NCBI GenBank assembly: GCA_041396705.1
Contig: JAWKYB010000010.1
Coordinates: 62,001-126,000, forward strand
Direction: 5' to 3'
DNA length: 64,000 nucleotides
Origin: Alphaproteobacteria bacterium
GTDB lineage: Bacteria > Pseudomonadota > Alphaproteobacteria > CALKHQ01
Part shown: positions 41,760 through 51,176 of the stretch, piece after piece
Position numbering within the stretch: position 1 is the first letter of the stretch
Layout of the letters: every line of letters begins with the position of its first letter
Program-made: the position numbers and the translations under genes
The notes under the pieces: model-generated
Database searches by the model: none
What the model saw: only the letters and a program-made list of their open reading frames with translations
What the model was told of the DNA's origin: nothing

Positions 41760-42895
41760 GACGCCACCGCCAGTGCCGCATCCGCGGCGCGGTTGATGCC
41801 GGCGCAGGCCTCGACCAGGTCGGCCAGCCGCGCCGCGCCGTCGACGATGCCGAAGCCGCGCGCGCGCTCCGCCGCCTCGGCCAGCGCGGCCGTGTCGTCC
41901 ATCAGCCGGCGCAACGCGGCGGCCAGGTCTTCCGCGGTGGTCTCCGCCTCGATCATCGTCCAGGCGCCGCCGGCCGCGGCCAGCTGCTCGGCATTGGCGC
42001 GCTGGTGGTCGTCGGTGGCGTAGGGATAGGGCACCAGGATCGCCGGCCGCCCGGCCGCCGACAGCTCGGCGATGGTCGAGGCGCCGGCCCGGGTGATCGC
42101 CAGGTGGGCGCCCCGCAGCCGGTCCGCCATGTCGTTGAAATAGGTCGCCACCTCCGCCTGCACGCCGCTCGCGGCATAGGCGGCGCGGACCTCGTCCAGG
42201 TCCTCCGGACGGCACTGCTGGGCGACCGCCAGCCGACCGCGGTGGCCGGCGTCCAGCAGCGCCACGGCGGCGGGCACCAGCAGGCTCAGCGCGCGCGAAC
42301 CCTGGCTGCCGCCGAACACCAGCAGGTGCAGCTTTTCCGCAGATTCCGGCGGGTTGTACGGGGTTTCGGCCAAGGCCGCGATCTCCGCGCGAATCGGGTT
42401 TCCAGTTCGTGACAGCTTACCCGAATTCTGATCGGAAACCCCCCGAATACTCGGAAAGGCGGTCGCGATTTTACCGACTCGCGGGGCAAGCATTCGATTC
42501 GCGCGACCTAGAACTGCGTTCTGCTCGTGCAGCACGGTGGCGAGTCCTTGCCGAGTCGCGGCCATGATTGTCGGCACCGAGGCGTAGCCGCCGAAACCGA
42601 CGACAACCGCAGGTCGCAGCTCGCGCAGGATGCGGCGGGCCTGGCCCAGGCCGCGCAGGATGCGGCCGACGCCGTCGAGCTTGCCCCAGAAGCCGCGGCC
42701 CGACGGCGCGCCGGCCTGGACCCGGAACACCTGCACCTGGGGCAGCGCGTCGTCGAAGGCGGCACCGCGGCGGTCGGTGACCAGCACCACCTTGTGGCCG
42801 CGCGCGATCAGGGTCTCGGCCAGCGCGCGGGCCGGGTAGATGTGGCCGCCGGAGCCTCCGGCGGCCAGCACGACGGTCTTCTGTGCGCCGGTCAC
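41756..42895 (-). CDS. murG: Undecaprenyldiphospho-MurNAc-pentapeptide GlcNAc transferase
   Basis: A 379-residue GT-B glycosyltransferase making lipid II from lipid I at the inner membrane face. LAAGGSGGHIYPARALAE is the N-terminal G-loop, VVGFGGYASVPTIMAAT and LHEQNAVLGRANRML follow, then FGGSQGSRALS and the UDP-GlcNAc site RAGASTIAELSAAGRPAILV with PYATDDHQRANAE. The GTG start shares four bases with the ftsW stop. The stretch 42370-42600 uses AT-rich codons (aaa, ttt, att, agt, gat) unlike its neighbours. Confidence 0.97.
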   Translation of the reverse strand: MTGAQKTVVLAAGGSGGHIYPARALAETLIARGHKVVLVTDRRGAAFDDALPQVQVFRVQAGAPSGRGFWGKLDGVGRILRGLGQARRILRELRPAVVVGFGGYASVPTIMAATRQGLATVLHEQNAVLGRANRMLAPRVGKIATAFPSIRGVSDQNSGKLSRTGNPIRAEIAALAETPYNPPESAEKLHLLVFGGSQGSRALSLLVPAAVALLDAGHRGRLAVAQQCRPEDLDEVRAAYAASGVQAEVATYFNDMADRLRGAHLAITRAGASTIAELSAAGRPAILVPYPYATDDHQRANAEQLAAAGGAWTMIEAETTAEDLAAALRRLMDDTAALAEAAERARGFGIVDGAARLADLVEACAGINRAADAALAVAS

Positions 42896-44016
42896 AGGCC
42901 GTCCCCGTCGTCGGTCCACAGCCGGGTCAGCGCCAGCGCCATGCCCATGCCGATCGCGATCGCGAACAGCGAGGAGCCGCCGTAGGAGATGAACGGCAGC
43001 GTCATCCCCTTGGTCGGCATCAGCTTCAGCGCCGAGGCCATGTTGATCAGCGCCTGCAGGCCGTACTGGGTGAACAGCCCGGCCGCCGCCAGCAGGATGA
43101 ACAGGCTTTGCGACTGCATCACCCGGCTGTAGCCGCGCAGCACGATCAGCGCGAACAGGCCGACGACCAGCAGGCAGAACAGCAGGCCGTATTCCTCGCC
43201 TGCGACCGCGAACACGAAGTCGGAGTGGGCGTCGGGCAGCTGGTCCTTGATCCGGCCCTCGCCCGGCCCGCGGCCGAAGATGCCGCCATTCTCGAACGCC
43301 GCCAGCGAGCGGTCGATCTGGTAGGTGTCGCCGGAATCGGGATCGAGGAACCGGTCGATGCGGCTGGACACGTGGTCGAAGCCGTAATAGGCGCCGACCA
43401 GGGCGCCGACGGCCCCGATGATCAGCAGGCCGACCAGCAGCAGCGGCAGGCCGGCCAGGAAGAACTGGCCGAACCAGACCGCGCCGACCACCGCCGCCAT
43501 GCCCAGATCCGGCTGCGACAGGATCACGGTCATGGTCAGGCCGAACAGCGCGATGCAGATGCTGCGGCCGGGAAAGCCGGCGGTGCTCTGCGCCTTGGCG
43601 AACAGCCAGGCGGCGACCACGGCGAAACCCGGCTTCAGGAATTCGGTCGGCTGCAGCGAGAAGCCGGCGACGTTGATCCAGCGCTGGGCGCCCTTGATCT
43701 CCTCGCCGATCACCAGCGTCGCCGCCGATGCGGCTAGCCCGCCGACGAACATCAGCAGCGCCAGCCGCCGCACCCCGCGCGGCGACAGCATCGACACGCC
43801 GAGCATCAGCGCGATCGCCAGCGGCAGCATCATGAACTGCCGCTCGACGAAGTGGAACGACGGCAGCGGGATGCGCTCCGCCGCCGGCGGGCCGGCGGCC
43901 AGGATCAGCAGGATGCCGATGGCGATGACCAGCATCACCGCCACCAGGTTCCAGCGGTCGACGGTCCACCACCAGCGGCCGACGATCGAGCGGTCGATAC
44001 GGGTGAAGCTGCTCAT
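42892..44016 (-). CDS. ftsW: Lipid II polymerase FtsW (SEDS family)
   Basis: A 374-residue SEDS membrane protein with about ten transmembrane helices. It carries GAQRWINVAGFSLQPTEFLK, the catalytic-Asp region DPDSGDTYQIDRSLAAFENGG and the end segment LIPTKG-like KLMPTKGMTLPFISYGGSS. FtsW with FtsI makes septal peptidoglycan. The short cytoplasmic N-terminus MSSFTRIDRS is typical. ATGA overlap with murD. Confidence 0.96.
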   Translation of the reverse strand: MSSFTRIDRSIVGRWWWTVDRWNLVAVMLVIAIGILLILAAGPPAAERIPLPSFHFVERQFMMLPLAIALMLGVSMLSPRGVRRLALLMFVGGLAASAATLVIGEEIKGAQRWINVAGFSLQPTEFLKPGFAVVAAWLFAKAQSTAGFPGRSICIALFGLTMTVILSQPDLGMAAVVGAVWFGQFFLAGLPLLLVGLLIIGAVGALVGAYYGFDHVSSRIDRFLDPDSGDTYQIDRSLAAFENGGIFGRGPGEGRIKDQLPDAHSDFVFAVAGEEYGLLFCLLVVGLFALIVLRGYSRVMQSQSLFILLAAAGLFTQYGLQALINMASALKLMPTKGMTLPFISYGGSSLFAIAIGMGMALALTRLWTDDGDGL

Positions 44017-45419
44017 GCCGGCGCCCCGGGGTTCTCGGCGGCCGCCCGGGCCAGCGCCGCGAAGGCGTCGCCGCGGGCCTCGAAGTTGGCGAACTGGTCG
44101 AACGAGGCGCAGGCCGGCGACAGCAGCACCACGCCGTCGCCGGCGGCACGGGCGCCGGCGAAGGCGTCGGCCACGGCGCGCGCCAGCGTGCCGCTGCGGG
44201 TGGCGGGAACCGTGCCGGCCAGGGTCGCGGCGAAGTCCGCGGCGGCTTCGCCGATCAGATAGGCGTGGGCGATGCGGCCGAACAGCGGCCGCAGCGCCTC
44301 GATGCCGCCGGCCTTGGGCACGCCGCCGGCAATCCAGTGGATGCGCTCGAAGCAGGCCAGCGCATGGGCGGCGGCCTCGGCATTGGTCGCCTTGCTGTCG
44401 TTGACGAACCGCACGCCGCCGGCTTCGGCAACGATCTGGATGCGGTGGGCGAGGCCGGCGAAGCTGGCAAGGCCGGCCGCGATCGTCCGCGGCGACAGCT
44501 TCAGCATGCGCACCGCGGCATAGGCGGCGACCGCATTCTGCCAGTTGTGGCGGCCGGGCAGGCCGGCCGCGGCGGTCAGGTCGACGGGCGCCGCCGGCGC
44601 ATCGTCGAGCCGGTCGTGCAGCCGGCCGGCCGCGTCGACGTGGAACAGGCACTCGCTGTCGTCGCCGGTGCCGACCCGGACCACGTGGCGGCCGGCGCTG
44701 GCGAGGTCGGCGGCAATCGCCCGCGTCCATTCGTCGTCGACGCACACGATGGCGACGTCGTCGGCGTCCATGCGGTCGAACAGCCGGCGCTTGGCGGCGA
44801 CATAGCCGTCCATGCCGCCGTGCCGGTCGAGATGGTCGGGGGTGACGTTCAGCAGCACGGCGACCCGGAAGCGGCCGCGGTCGATCAGCTCGAGCTGGTA
44901 GGACGACAGCTCGATCACATAGACGCCGTCGGGCCCGAGCCGCGGCAGCGACAGCGCCGGCGCGCCGATGTTGCCGCCGACGGCGCAGGGCACGCCGGCG
45001 CTGGCCAGCAGGTGTCCGATCAGCGCGGTGGTGGTCGACTTGCCGTTGGTGCCGGTGATCCCGACCAGCGGCGTGTCGCCGGCCGCCTCGGCCAGCAGTG
45101 CGATGTCGCTGACCAGCGGACAGCCGGCTCGCGCCGCCGCGGTGGCGGCCGGATGCGGCTGCGGGTGCAGATGCGGAATGCCCGGGCTCCATACGATCAT
45201 GCGGAACCCGGCCAGGTCCTGGCGGTCGAGCGGCGCCAGCGTCACGTCGGGCCGCGCCACGCGCCCGCGCGCGGCTTCGCCGTCGTCCCAGGCGGTCACC
45301 GCGGCGCCGGCATCGGCCAGCGCTTCGGCGGCGGCGAGGCCGGAGCGGGCAAGACCCATCACCCCGCAGCGCGCGCCGGCATAGCGCGACAGGTCCAGGC
45401 TGGCAGACGGCGCGGTCAT
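44013..45419 (-). CDS. murD: UDP-N-acetylmuramoylalanine-D-glutamate ligase
   Basis: A 468-residue Mur ligase adding D-Glu. CGVMGLARSGLAAAEALADAG is the N-terminal UDP-binding region, ATP binding is VGITGTNGKSTTTALIGHL, then VIELSSYQLE, NVTPDHLDRHG and VRFVNDSKATNAEAAAHAL in the C-terminal domain. Order mraY-murD-ftsW is standard. Its ATG overlaps the mraY stop. Confidence 0.97.
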   Translation of the reverse strand: MTAPSASLDLSRYAGARCGVMGLARSGLAAAEALADAGAAVTAWDDGEAARGRVARPDVTLAPLDRQDLAGFRMIVWSPGIPHLHPQPHPAATAAARAGCPLVSDIALLAEAAGDTPLVGITGTNGKSTTTALIGHLLASAGVPCAVGGNIGAPALSLPRLGPDGVYVIELSSYQLELIDRGRFRVAVLLNVTPDHLDRHGGMDGYVAAKRRLFDRMDADDVAIVCVDDEWTRAIAADLASAGRHVVRVGTGDDSECLFHVDAAGRLHDRLDDAPAAPVDLTAAAGLPGRHNWQNAVAAYAAVRMLKLSPRTIAAGLASFAGLAHRIQIVAEAGGVRFVNDSKATNAEAAAHALACFERIHWIAGGVPKAGGIEALRPLFGRIAHAYLIGEAAADFAATLAGTVPATRSGTLARAVADAFAGARAAGDGVVLLSPACASFDQFANFEARGDAFAALARAAAENPGAPA

Positions 45420-46504
45420 CGCAGCTTCAGCGTGGCGAGACCGACCAGCGCCAGGATCGACGCGATGATCCAGAAGCGGATCACGATGGTCGGCTCCGCC
45501 CAGCCCTTCTGTTCGAAGTGGTGGTGCAGCGGCGCCATGCGGAACACCCGCCGACCGGTCATCTTGAACGAGGCGACCTGGACGATGACCGAGACCGCTT
45601 CCAGCACGAACAGGCCGCCGATGATCACCAGCACCAGCTCGTGCTTGGCAATCACGGCGATTGCACCCAGCGCGCCGCCCATGGCGAGCGACCCGGTGTC
45701 GCCCATGAACACCATCGCCGGCGGCGCATTGAACCAGAGGAAGCCGAGCGCGGCACCGACCATGGCGCCGCAGAACACCGCCAGGTCGCCGGCCCCCGGC
45801 ACGAACTGGATCTGCAGGTATTCCGCGAAGTTGAAGTTGCCGACCAGATAGGCGATCAGGGCGAAGCAGCCCGACGCGATCATCACCGGCACGATCGCGA
45901 GCCCGTCCAGCCCGTCGGTCAGGTTGACCGCGTTGGACGAGCCGACCATCACCACCGCTGCGAACACCACGTAGAACCAGCCCAGGTTGGGCATGAAGTC
46001 CTTGAAGAACGGCACCGCCAGCTTCAGCGCGATGCCTTCGTCGGTGGCCATGGTTATCAGGAAGGCGGCGATCAGCGACAGCAGGAACTGGGCCAGCAGC
46101 TTGACTCGGCCGCTGACGCCCTTGCTGTTGCGCTTGGTCAGCTTCAGGTAGTCGTCGCTGAAGCCGAGCAGCCCCATGCCGGTGGTGACCAGCAGCACGG
46201 TCCAGACGAACAGGTTGTCCAGGCGCATCCACAGCAGCGTGCTGATCACCACGCACAGCAGGATCATCACCCCGCCCATGGTCGGCGTGCCGGCCTTGGA
46301 AACGATGTGCGACTGCGGGCCGTCGGCCCGGATCGGCTGGCCGCCCGGCTGCTTGTGCCGCAGCCAGCGGATGATCTTCGGCCCGACGATGAAACTCAGC
46401 ACGAGCGCGGTCAGGCCGGCGCCGCCGGTCCTGAAGGTCAGGTACTGGAACAGGTTGAAGAAGCCGACATCATCGGCCAGCGGGAACAGCAGCTCGTACA
46501 GCAT
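45416..46504 (-). CDS. mraY: Phospho-MurNAc-pentapeptide transferase
   Basis: A 362-residue ten-helix membrane enzyme making lipid I from UDP-MurNAc-pentapeptide and undecaprenyl phosphate. It has the early KAGTPTMGGVMILL motif, the catalytic GFSDDYLKLTKRNSKGVSG loop, NAVNLTDGLDGLAI, FMGDTGSLAMGGALG and the PLHHHFEQKGW histidine motif. It starts 12 bases after murF, the only gap between murF and ftsQ. Confidence 0.98.
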   Translation of the reverse strand: MLYELLFPLADDVGFFNLFQYLTFRTGGAGLTALVLSFIVGPKIIRWLRHKQPGGQPIRADGPQSHIVSKAGTPTMGGVMILLCVVISTLLWMRLDNLFVWTVLLVTTGMGLLGFSDDYLKLTKRNSKGVSGRVKLLAQFLLSLIAAFLITMATDEGIALKLAVPFFKDFMPNLGWFYVVFAAVVMVGSSNAVNLTDGLDGLAIVPVMIASGCFALIAYLVGNFNFAEYLQIQFVPGAGDLAVFCGAMVGAALGFLWFNAPPAMVFMGDTGSLAMGGALGAIAVIAKHELVLVIIGGLFVLEAVSVIVQVASFKMTGRRVFRMAPLHHHFEQKGWAEPTIVIRFWIIASILALVGLATLKLR

Positions 46505-46516
46505 CGCGTCGCGGCC

Positions 46517-47953
46517 CTACTTGCCGTTGACGACGCGGACCTGGCCCAGGCCGCGCAGGCTGTCGACGACGACGTCCATGCGACTGCCGCGCGAGCCCTT
46601 GACCAGGACCGCGTCGCCGGTCCGCACGTCGGCGAGAACCAGCGGCGCCAGGGCGGCGGCATCGGCGGCGTGATGGCCGCGGCGCGGCGCCGGTAGCCGC
46701 TCGGCCAGGCTGGCCATCAGCGGCCCGCAGCTGTGCACCCGATCGATTGCCGCGGCGGCCACGTCGTCGGCCAGCGTCGCGTGCATGGCGGCGGCGTCTG
46801 CTCCCAGTTCCAGCATGTCGCCCAGCACGGCGATGCGGCGGCCGCCGCGCGAGACTGCGGTGGTGGCCAGCATCTCGAACGCCGCGCGCATCGAGGGCGG
46901 GCTGGCGTTGTAGGCGTCGTCGATCAGCAGGATCGTGCCTCCGTCGGGAAGGGCGATGGTCTGGCGCTGGCCGCGGCCGGCGATGGCGGTCAGATCGCCA
47001 AGCGCCAGCGCGGCGGCGCCGGTGTCGGCGCCGAGCGCGTCGATGGCGGCAAGCACCGCCAGGCTGTTGAGCACCCAGTGCTGGCCGGGCGCGCCGATGC
47101 GATAGGCGATCGCGCGCTCGCCGACCACGGCGGCAACCCGTGTCGCCGAACCCTGGACGGCATAGTCGAGCAGATGGGCATAGGCTTCCGGCGCCTTGCC
47201 GAAATCGAGCACCCGGGCGATCCCGCAGGCGAAAGCCTTCTCGCGCAGCCGCGCATAGTGGCGGCTGTCGCGGGGCAGCACCGCCGCGCCGCCCTCGACC
47301 ACGCCCTCGAGCAGCTCGGCCTTGGCGTCGGCGATGCCCTCGACGCTGGCGAAATTCTCGATGTGCACCGGCTCGACATTGGTGATGACCGCGACGTGCG
47401 GGCGGATCAGCCCTGCCAGATCGCGCAGCTCGCCGGCATGGTTCATGCCGGCCTCGAACACGCCATAGGCGCAGTCGGCCGGCATCCGCGCCAGCGACAG
47501 CGGCGTGCCGAACTGGTTGTTGAGGTTGCCGCGCGATGCCGAGGTGGCGCCCTGCTGCGACAGCACCAGCCGCAGCGCCTCCTTGGTGCTGGTCTTGCCG
47601 ACGCTGCCGGTGACCGCCACCACCTTCGCCGCCGTGCGGCGGCGTGCGGCCCGGCCCAGAGCGGTCAGCGCCGCCGCGGTGTCGGCGACCCGCAGCAGGC
47701 GCGGATCGCCGCTGTCGATGCCGGCGGGAATGCGCGCCACCGCCGCCCCGACGGCGCCGGCCTGCAGCGCCTGTTCGACATGGTCATGGCCGTCGTGGTG
47801 CGGTCCGCGCAGCGCGATGAACAGGTCGCCGGCCGCCACCGTGCGGCTGTCGATCGACACGCCGGTCGCCGACCAGGTGCCGGTGGTTCCGCCTTCGACC
47901 GCCGCCGCGGCCTCGGTCGCCGTCCACAGCGGGCGCGGGCCGGATGCGCTCAC
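46517..47953 (-). CDS. murF: UDP-MurNAc-tripeptide-D-alanyl-D-alanine ligase
   Basis: A 478-residue Mur ligase adding D-Ala-D-Ala. GVSIDSRTVAAGDLFIALRG is the N-terminal domain, the ATP site is VAVTGSVGKTSTKEALRLVL, with GNLNNQFGTPLSL, FEAGMNHAGEL and NVEPVHIENF, and the C-terminal domain has IDDAYNASPPSMRAA. GTG at 47953 overlaps the murE stop by four bases and fixes the start. Confidence 0.96.
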   Translation of the reverse strand: MSASGPRPLWTATEAAAAVEGGTTGTWSATGVSIDSRTVAAGDLFIALRGPHHDGHDHVEQALQAGAVGAAVARIPAGIDSGDPRLLRVADTAAALTALGRAARRRTAAKVVAVTGSVGKTSTKEALRLVLSQQGATSASRGNLNNQFGTPLSLARMPADCAYGVFEAGMNHAGELRDLAGLIRPHVAVITNVEPVHIENFASVEGIADAKAELLEGVVEGGAAVLPRDSRHYARLREKAFACGIARVLDFGKAPEAYAHLLDYAVQGSATRVAAVVGERAIAYRIGAPGQHWVLNSLAVLAAIDALGADTGAAALALGDLTAIAGRGQRQTIALPDGGTILLIDDAYNASPPSMRAAFEMLATTAVSRGGRRIAVLGDMLELGADAAAMHATLADDVAAAAIDRVHSCGPLMASLAERLPAPRRGHHAADAAALAPLVLADVRTGDAVLVKGSRGSRMDVVVDSLRGLGQVRVVNGK

Positions 47954-49440
47954 CGGCCGCCGTCCCGCCGGCCGCGCCGGTCGGCGATGATCTGCCGGGC
48001 CACCGCGCGGTCGTCGAACGGCCGGGTGACGCCGCCGGCGGTCTGGCCGGATTCGTGGCCCTTGCCGGCGATCAGCACCAGGTCTTCCGCGCGCGCCATG
48101 TCGATGGCCGCGGCGATGGCCTCGGCGCGGTCGCCGATCTCGACGGCGTCGGGGCAGCCGGCCATGGTCTCGCGGCGGATCCGGGCCGGGTCTTCGCTGC
48201 GCGGGTTGTCGTCGGTGACGATGACGAAGTCGGCCAGTCGGGCCGCGACCGCGCCCATCATCGGCCGCTTGCCCGGGTCGCGGTCGCCGCCGCAGCCGAA
48301 CACCACGATCAGCCGGCCGTCGACATGCGGGCGCAGGGCGGCCAGCGCCGCCTCCAGCGCCTGCGGCTTGTGCGAGTAGTCGACGATGACGCTGGCGCCG
48401 TCGATGCCGCCCACCGGCTCCAGCCGTCCCGGCACCCCGGTCAGGCGGGCGAGGCAGCCGACCGCCTTGTCGGCATCGACGCCGCATCCGACGACAAGGC
48501 CCAGCGCGGCCAGTGCGTTCTCGACCTGGAAGGCGCCGATCAGCGGCACGACCACCTCGTGGCGCCGGCCGAGGATCTCCAGCGTCGCGCGCTGGCCGGC
48601 CACCACGGTGGTCAGGTCGAGCAGGCGCAGCGCCCGTGCGCGGCGGCCGTAGTCGAGCAGGCGATGGCCCCGCGCCGAGGCGATCGCGTGCAGGCGTTCG
48701 AACTCCGGAATGTCGGCGTTCAGCACCGCCGCGCCGCCGTCGGGCAGCAGGTCGGTGAACAGGCGGGCCTTGGCCTGGAAATAGGCCTCCATGGTGGGGT
48801 GGTAGTCGAGGTGGTCGCGGGCCAGGTTGGTGAAGGCGGCGGCGCTGAAGCGCACGCCGTCCATGCGGAACTGGTCCAGCCCGTGGCTCGATGCCTCCAT
48901 CGCCAGGTGGGTGACCCGATTGCGCTCGACGAGACCGGACAGCCTGTGGTGCAGGGTGATGGGGTCGGGGGTCGTCAGGCTGCCGGCCTCGTCGAGTTCG
49001 GGGGCCTGGATGCCGAGCGTGCCGAGGCTGGCCGCGCGGAATCCAAGCTGGGTCCAGATCTGTCGGGCAAAGGTGACGGTGGATGACTTGCCGTTGGTGC
49101 CGGTGCAGGCGGCGACATGCTCGGGCTGCCGGCCGTAGAATGCGGCGGCCATCTGTGCCAGCGCCCGGCGCGGATTGGGCGTTTCGACGACGATGCCGGC
49201 GAGGGAAGCGCCGGTGCCCGGCGCGGTCAGCACCGCGCGGGCACCGGCGGCGAGCGCGCTGGCAATGAAATCGCGCCCGTCCGCCCGTTCGCCGGGGAGG
49301 GCAGCGAACAGGTCGCCGGGCTTCACCGCGCGCGAGTCGACGGCAAGGCCGGAAACGTCCAGGTCTCGATCGGGGTCGGGCAGGCCGGCGGCGCGCGTCA
49401 GCACGGACAGCCGCATATTATCGTCCCCCGCCATGCTCAT
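47950..49440 (-). CDS. murE: UDP-MurNAc-dipeptide-meso-diaminopimelate ligase
   Basis: A 496-residue Mur ligase adding the third residue. It has VDSRAVKPGDLFAALPG, the ATP site ACTGTNGKSSTVTFARQIW (usually GKTT; Ser here), MEASSHGLDQFR and NLARDHLDYH. The motif DNPRSEDP marks the enzyme as the meso-diaminopimelate type rather than the lysine type. ATGA overlap with ftsI. Confidence 0.96.
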   Translation of the reverse strand: MSMAGDDNMRLSVLTRAAGLPDPDRDLDVSGLAVDSRAVKPGDLFAALPGERADGRDFIASALAAGARAVLTAPGTGASLAGIVVETPNPRRALAQMAAAFYGRQPEHVAACTGTNGKSSTVTFARQIWTQLGFRAASLGTLGIQAPELDEAGSLTTPDPITLHHRLSGLVERNRVTHLAMEASSHGLDQFRMDGVRFSAAAFTNLARDHLDYHPTMEAYFQAKARLFTDLLPDGGAAVLNADIPEFERLHAIASARGHRLLDYGRRARALRLLDLTTVVAGQRATLEILGRRHEVVVPLIGAFQVENALAALGLVVGCGVDADKAVGCLARLTGVPGRLEPVGGIDGASVIVDYSHKPQALEAALAALRPHVDGRLIVVFGCGGDRDPGKRPMMGAVAARLADFVIVTDDNPRSEDPARIRRETMAGCPDAVEIGDRAEAIAAAIDMARAEDLVLIAGKGHESGQTAGGVTRPFDDRAVARQIIADRRGRRDGGR

Positions 49441-51176
49441 TGGCCGGCAATGGTGAAATCCAGGGCATTGCGCACCGCCGGATCGTCGGGATCGACCGGG
49501 TCCACGCCGAGCAGCGGGCCGATGCGCGAGACCACGCGGCTGACCACCGGGGCGGACACCCAGCCGCCGGTGGCGAAGCCGTAGGTCTCCGCATTGCCCT
49601 TCGGCTCGTCCAGCGAGACCAGCACGACATACTGCGGATCCTGCATCGGGAACACGCCGATGAAGGAGGACAGCACCGCATTCTCGTTATAGCCGCTGCG
49701 TCCACGCGCCTTTTCCGCGGTTCCCGTCTTGCCGCCGACCTCGTAGCCGTCGGCGTTGGCGCGACCCGAACCTTCCGACACCACCAGCCGCATCAGCCGG
49801 CGCATCATCGCCGACGTGCCCTCGCTGATGATCCGCCGGCCCTCGACCGTGTCGTCGGGGTCGTGGCGCAGCAGGGTCGCCGGCACCAGAGTGCCGCCAT
49901 TGGCAACCGCCGCGAAGCCGCTGACCACCTGGATCGGCGTCACCGCCAGGCCGTGGCCGTAGGCGATGGTCAACACGTTGATGTCGCGCCACGGCGACGG
50001 CACGATCGGCGCTCCGACCTCAGGCAGCTCCACCGGAGACCGCTCGAGCATGCCGGCCTGGCGCATGAACGCCTCCTGGCGCTCCGCGCCGGCGCCGCGC
50101 GCCATCAGGGCCGAGCCGATGTTGGACGAATGCACCAGTATTTCGGCGACGGTCAAGGGCCGCCACATCGGATGGAAGTCGTTGATGGTGAAGCGGCCGA
50201 TCTGCAGCGGGTGGCTGGCGTCGTAGACCGAGTTGGGATTGGCGAGGCCGGCGTCCAGCACCATCGCCGTGTTGAAGATCTTGAACACGCTGCCCATCTC
50301 GTAGACGCCCAGCGTGTTGCGGTTGAAACGGGCGATTTCCTCGGCCTCGCCGGGGTGGTTCGGGTCGAAGTCGGGCAGGCTGACCATCGCCAGCACCTCG
50401 CCCGTGTTGGCGTTCATCACCATGCCGGACGCCCCGATCGCCTGGAACTCCTCGGCGCCGGCCGACAGTTCCTCGCGCAGGATGTGCTGCACCCTGAGAT
50501 CGAGCGACAGCGTCATCGGGCCCTGGCCCGATAGCAGCGCCTCGTCGAACGACTGCTCGATGCCGCTGAGGCCGTGGCCGTCCACGTCGGTGAAGCCGAC
50601 CACGTGGCCGGTCAGCGCGCCCTGCGGGTAGATCCGGCGCGGCTCGTCGAGGAAGTAGAAGCCGGGGATGCCGAGGCGGTGGACGGCCAGATACTCGCTG
50701 GGCGTCAGGTTGCGGGCCAGCCAGATGAACTGGCGGTCGAGCGACAGCCGCTGGCGGACCGTGTCTGCGCTCAGTTCGGGCAGCACCGTGATCAGGGCCG
50801 CGGTCGCGCTCTCGACGTCCAGGATCTCGCTCGGATTGGCATAGAGCGACTTGGTGACCACGCTGGTTGCCAGCAGCAGGCCGTTGCGGTCGACGATGTC
50901 GGCGCGGCGTGCGGTCGCAGTTGCCTCTTCCGCCGGCTCGGCGACCGGCGTCATGGCCGGGCCGATCACCATGGCGTCGACGAGCCGGCCGGCGACCGCC
51001 AGGAAACCGATCGAAAACAGCACGCTGGCCACGACCAGGCGCGTGCGGCCGACCTCGACGGAGCGCGAAGCCGGGATCTCGGCGCCGCGTGCGCCCTGCG
51101 CGCGCAGGTCGATGCCGGCGCGCAACGCCGCGGGCTGGCGGGCGGGGCTCGCGGGCTTCGATCGCCACAACCTCAT
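49437..51176 (-). CDS. ftsI: Peptidoglycan transpeptidase FtsI (PBP3)
   Basis: A 579-residue class B penicillin-binding protein for septal cross-linking. A basic cytoplasmic stretch and one transmembrane helix (LVVASVLFSIGFLAVAGRLV) lead to the pedestal domain (DIVDRNGLLLATSV) and the transpeptidase domain. Active site: SxxK in MGSVFKIFN, SxN in VHSSNIGSALM and KTG in VGGKTGTAEKA. ATGA overlap with ftsL and murE. Confidence 0.97.
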   Translation of the reverse strand: MRLWRSKPASPARQPAALRAGIDLRAQGARGAEIPASRSVEVGRTRLVVASVLFSIGFLAVAGRLVDAMVIGPAMTPVAEPAEEATATARRADIVDRNGLLLATSVVTKSLYANPSEILDVESATAALITVLPELSADTVRQRLSLDRQFIWLARNLTPSEYLAVHRLGIPGFYFLDEPRRIYPQGALTGHVVGFTDVDGHGLSGIEQSFDEALLSGQGPMTLSLDLRVQHILREELSAGAEEFQAIGASGMVMNANTGEVLAMVSLPDFDPNHPGEAEEIARFNRNTLGVYEMGSVFKIFNTAMVLDAGLANPNSVYDASHPLQIGRFTINDFHPMWRPLTVAEILVHSSNIGSALMARGAGAERQEAFMRQAGMLERSPVELPEVGAPIVPSPWRDINVLTIAYGHGLAVTPIQVVSGFAAVANGGTLVPATLLRHDPDDTVEGRRIISEGTSAMMRRLMRLVVSEGSGRANADGYEVGGKTGTAEKARGRSGYNENAVLSSFIGVFPMQDPQYVVLVSLDEPKGNAETYGFATGGWVSAPVVSRVVSRIGPLLGVDPVDPDDPAVRNALDFTIAGQ

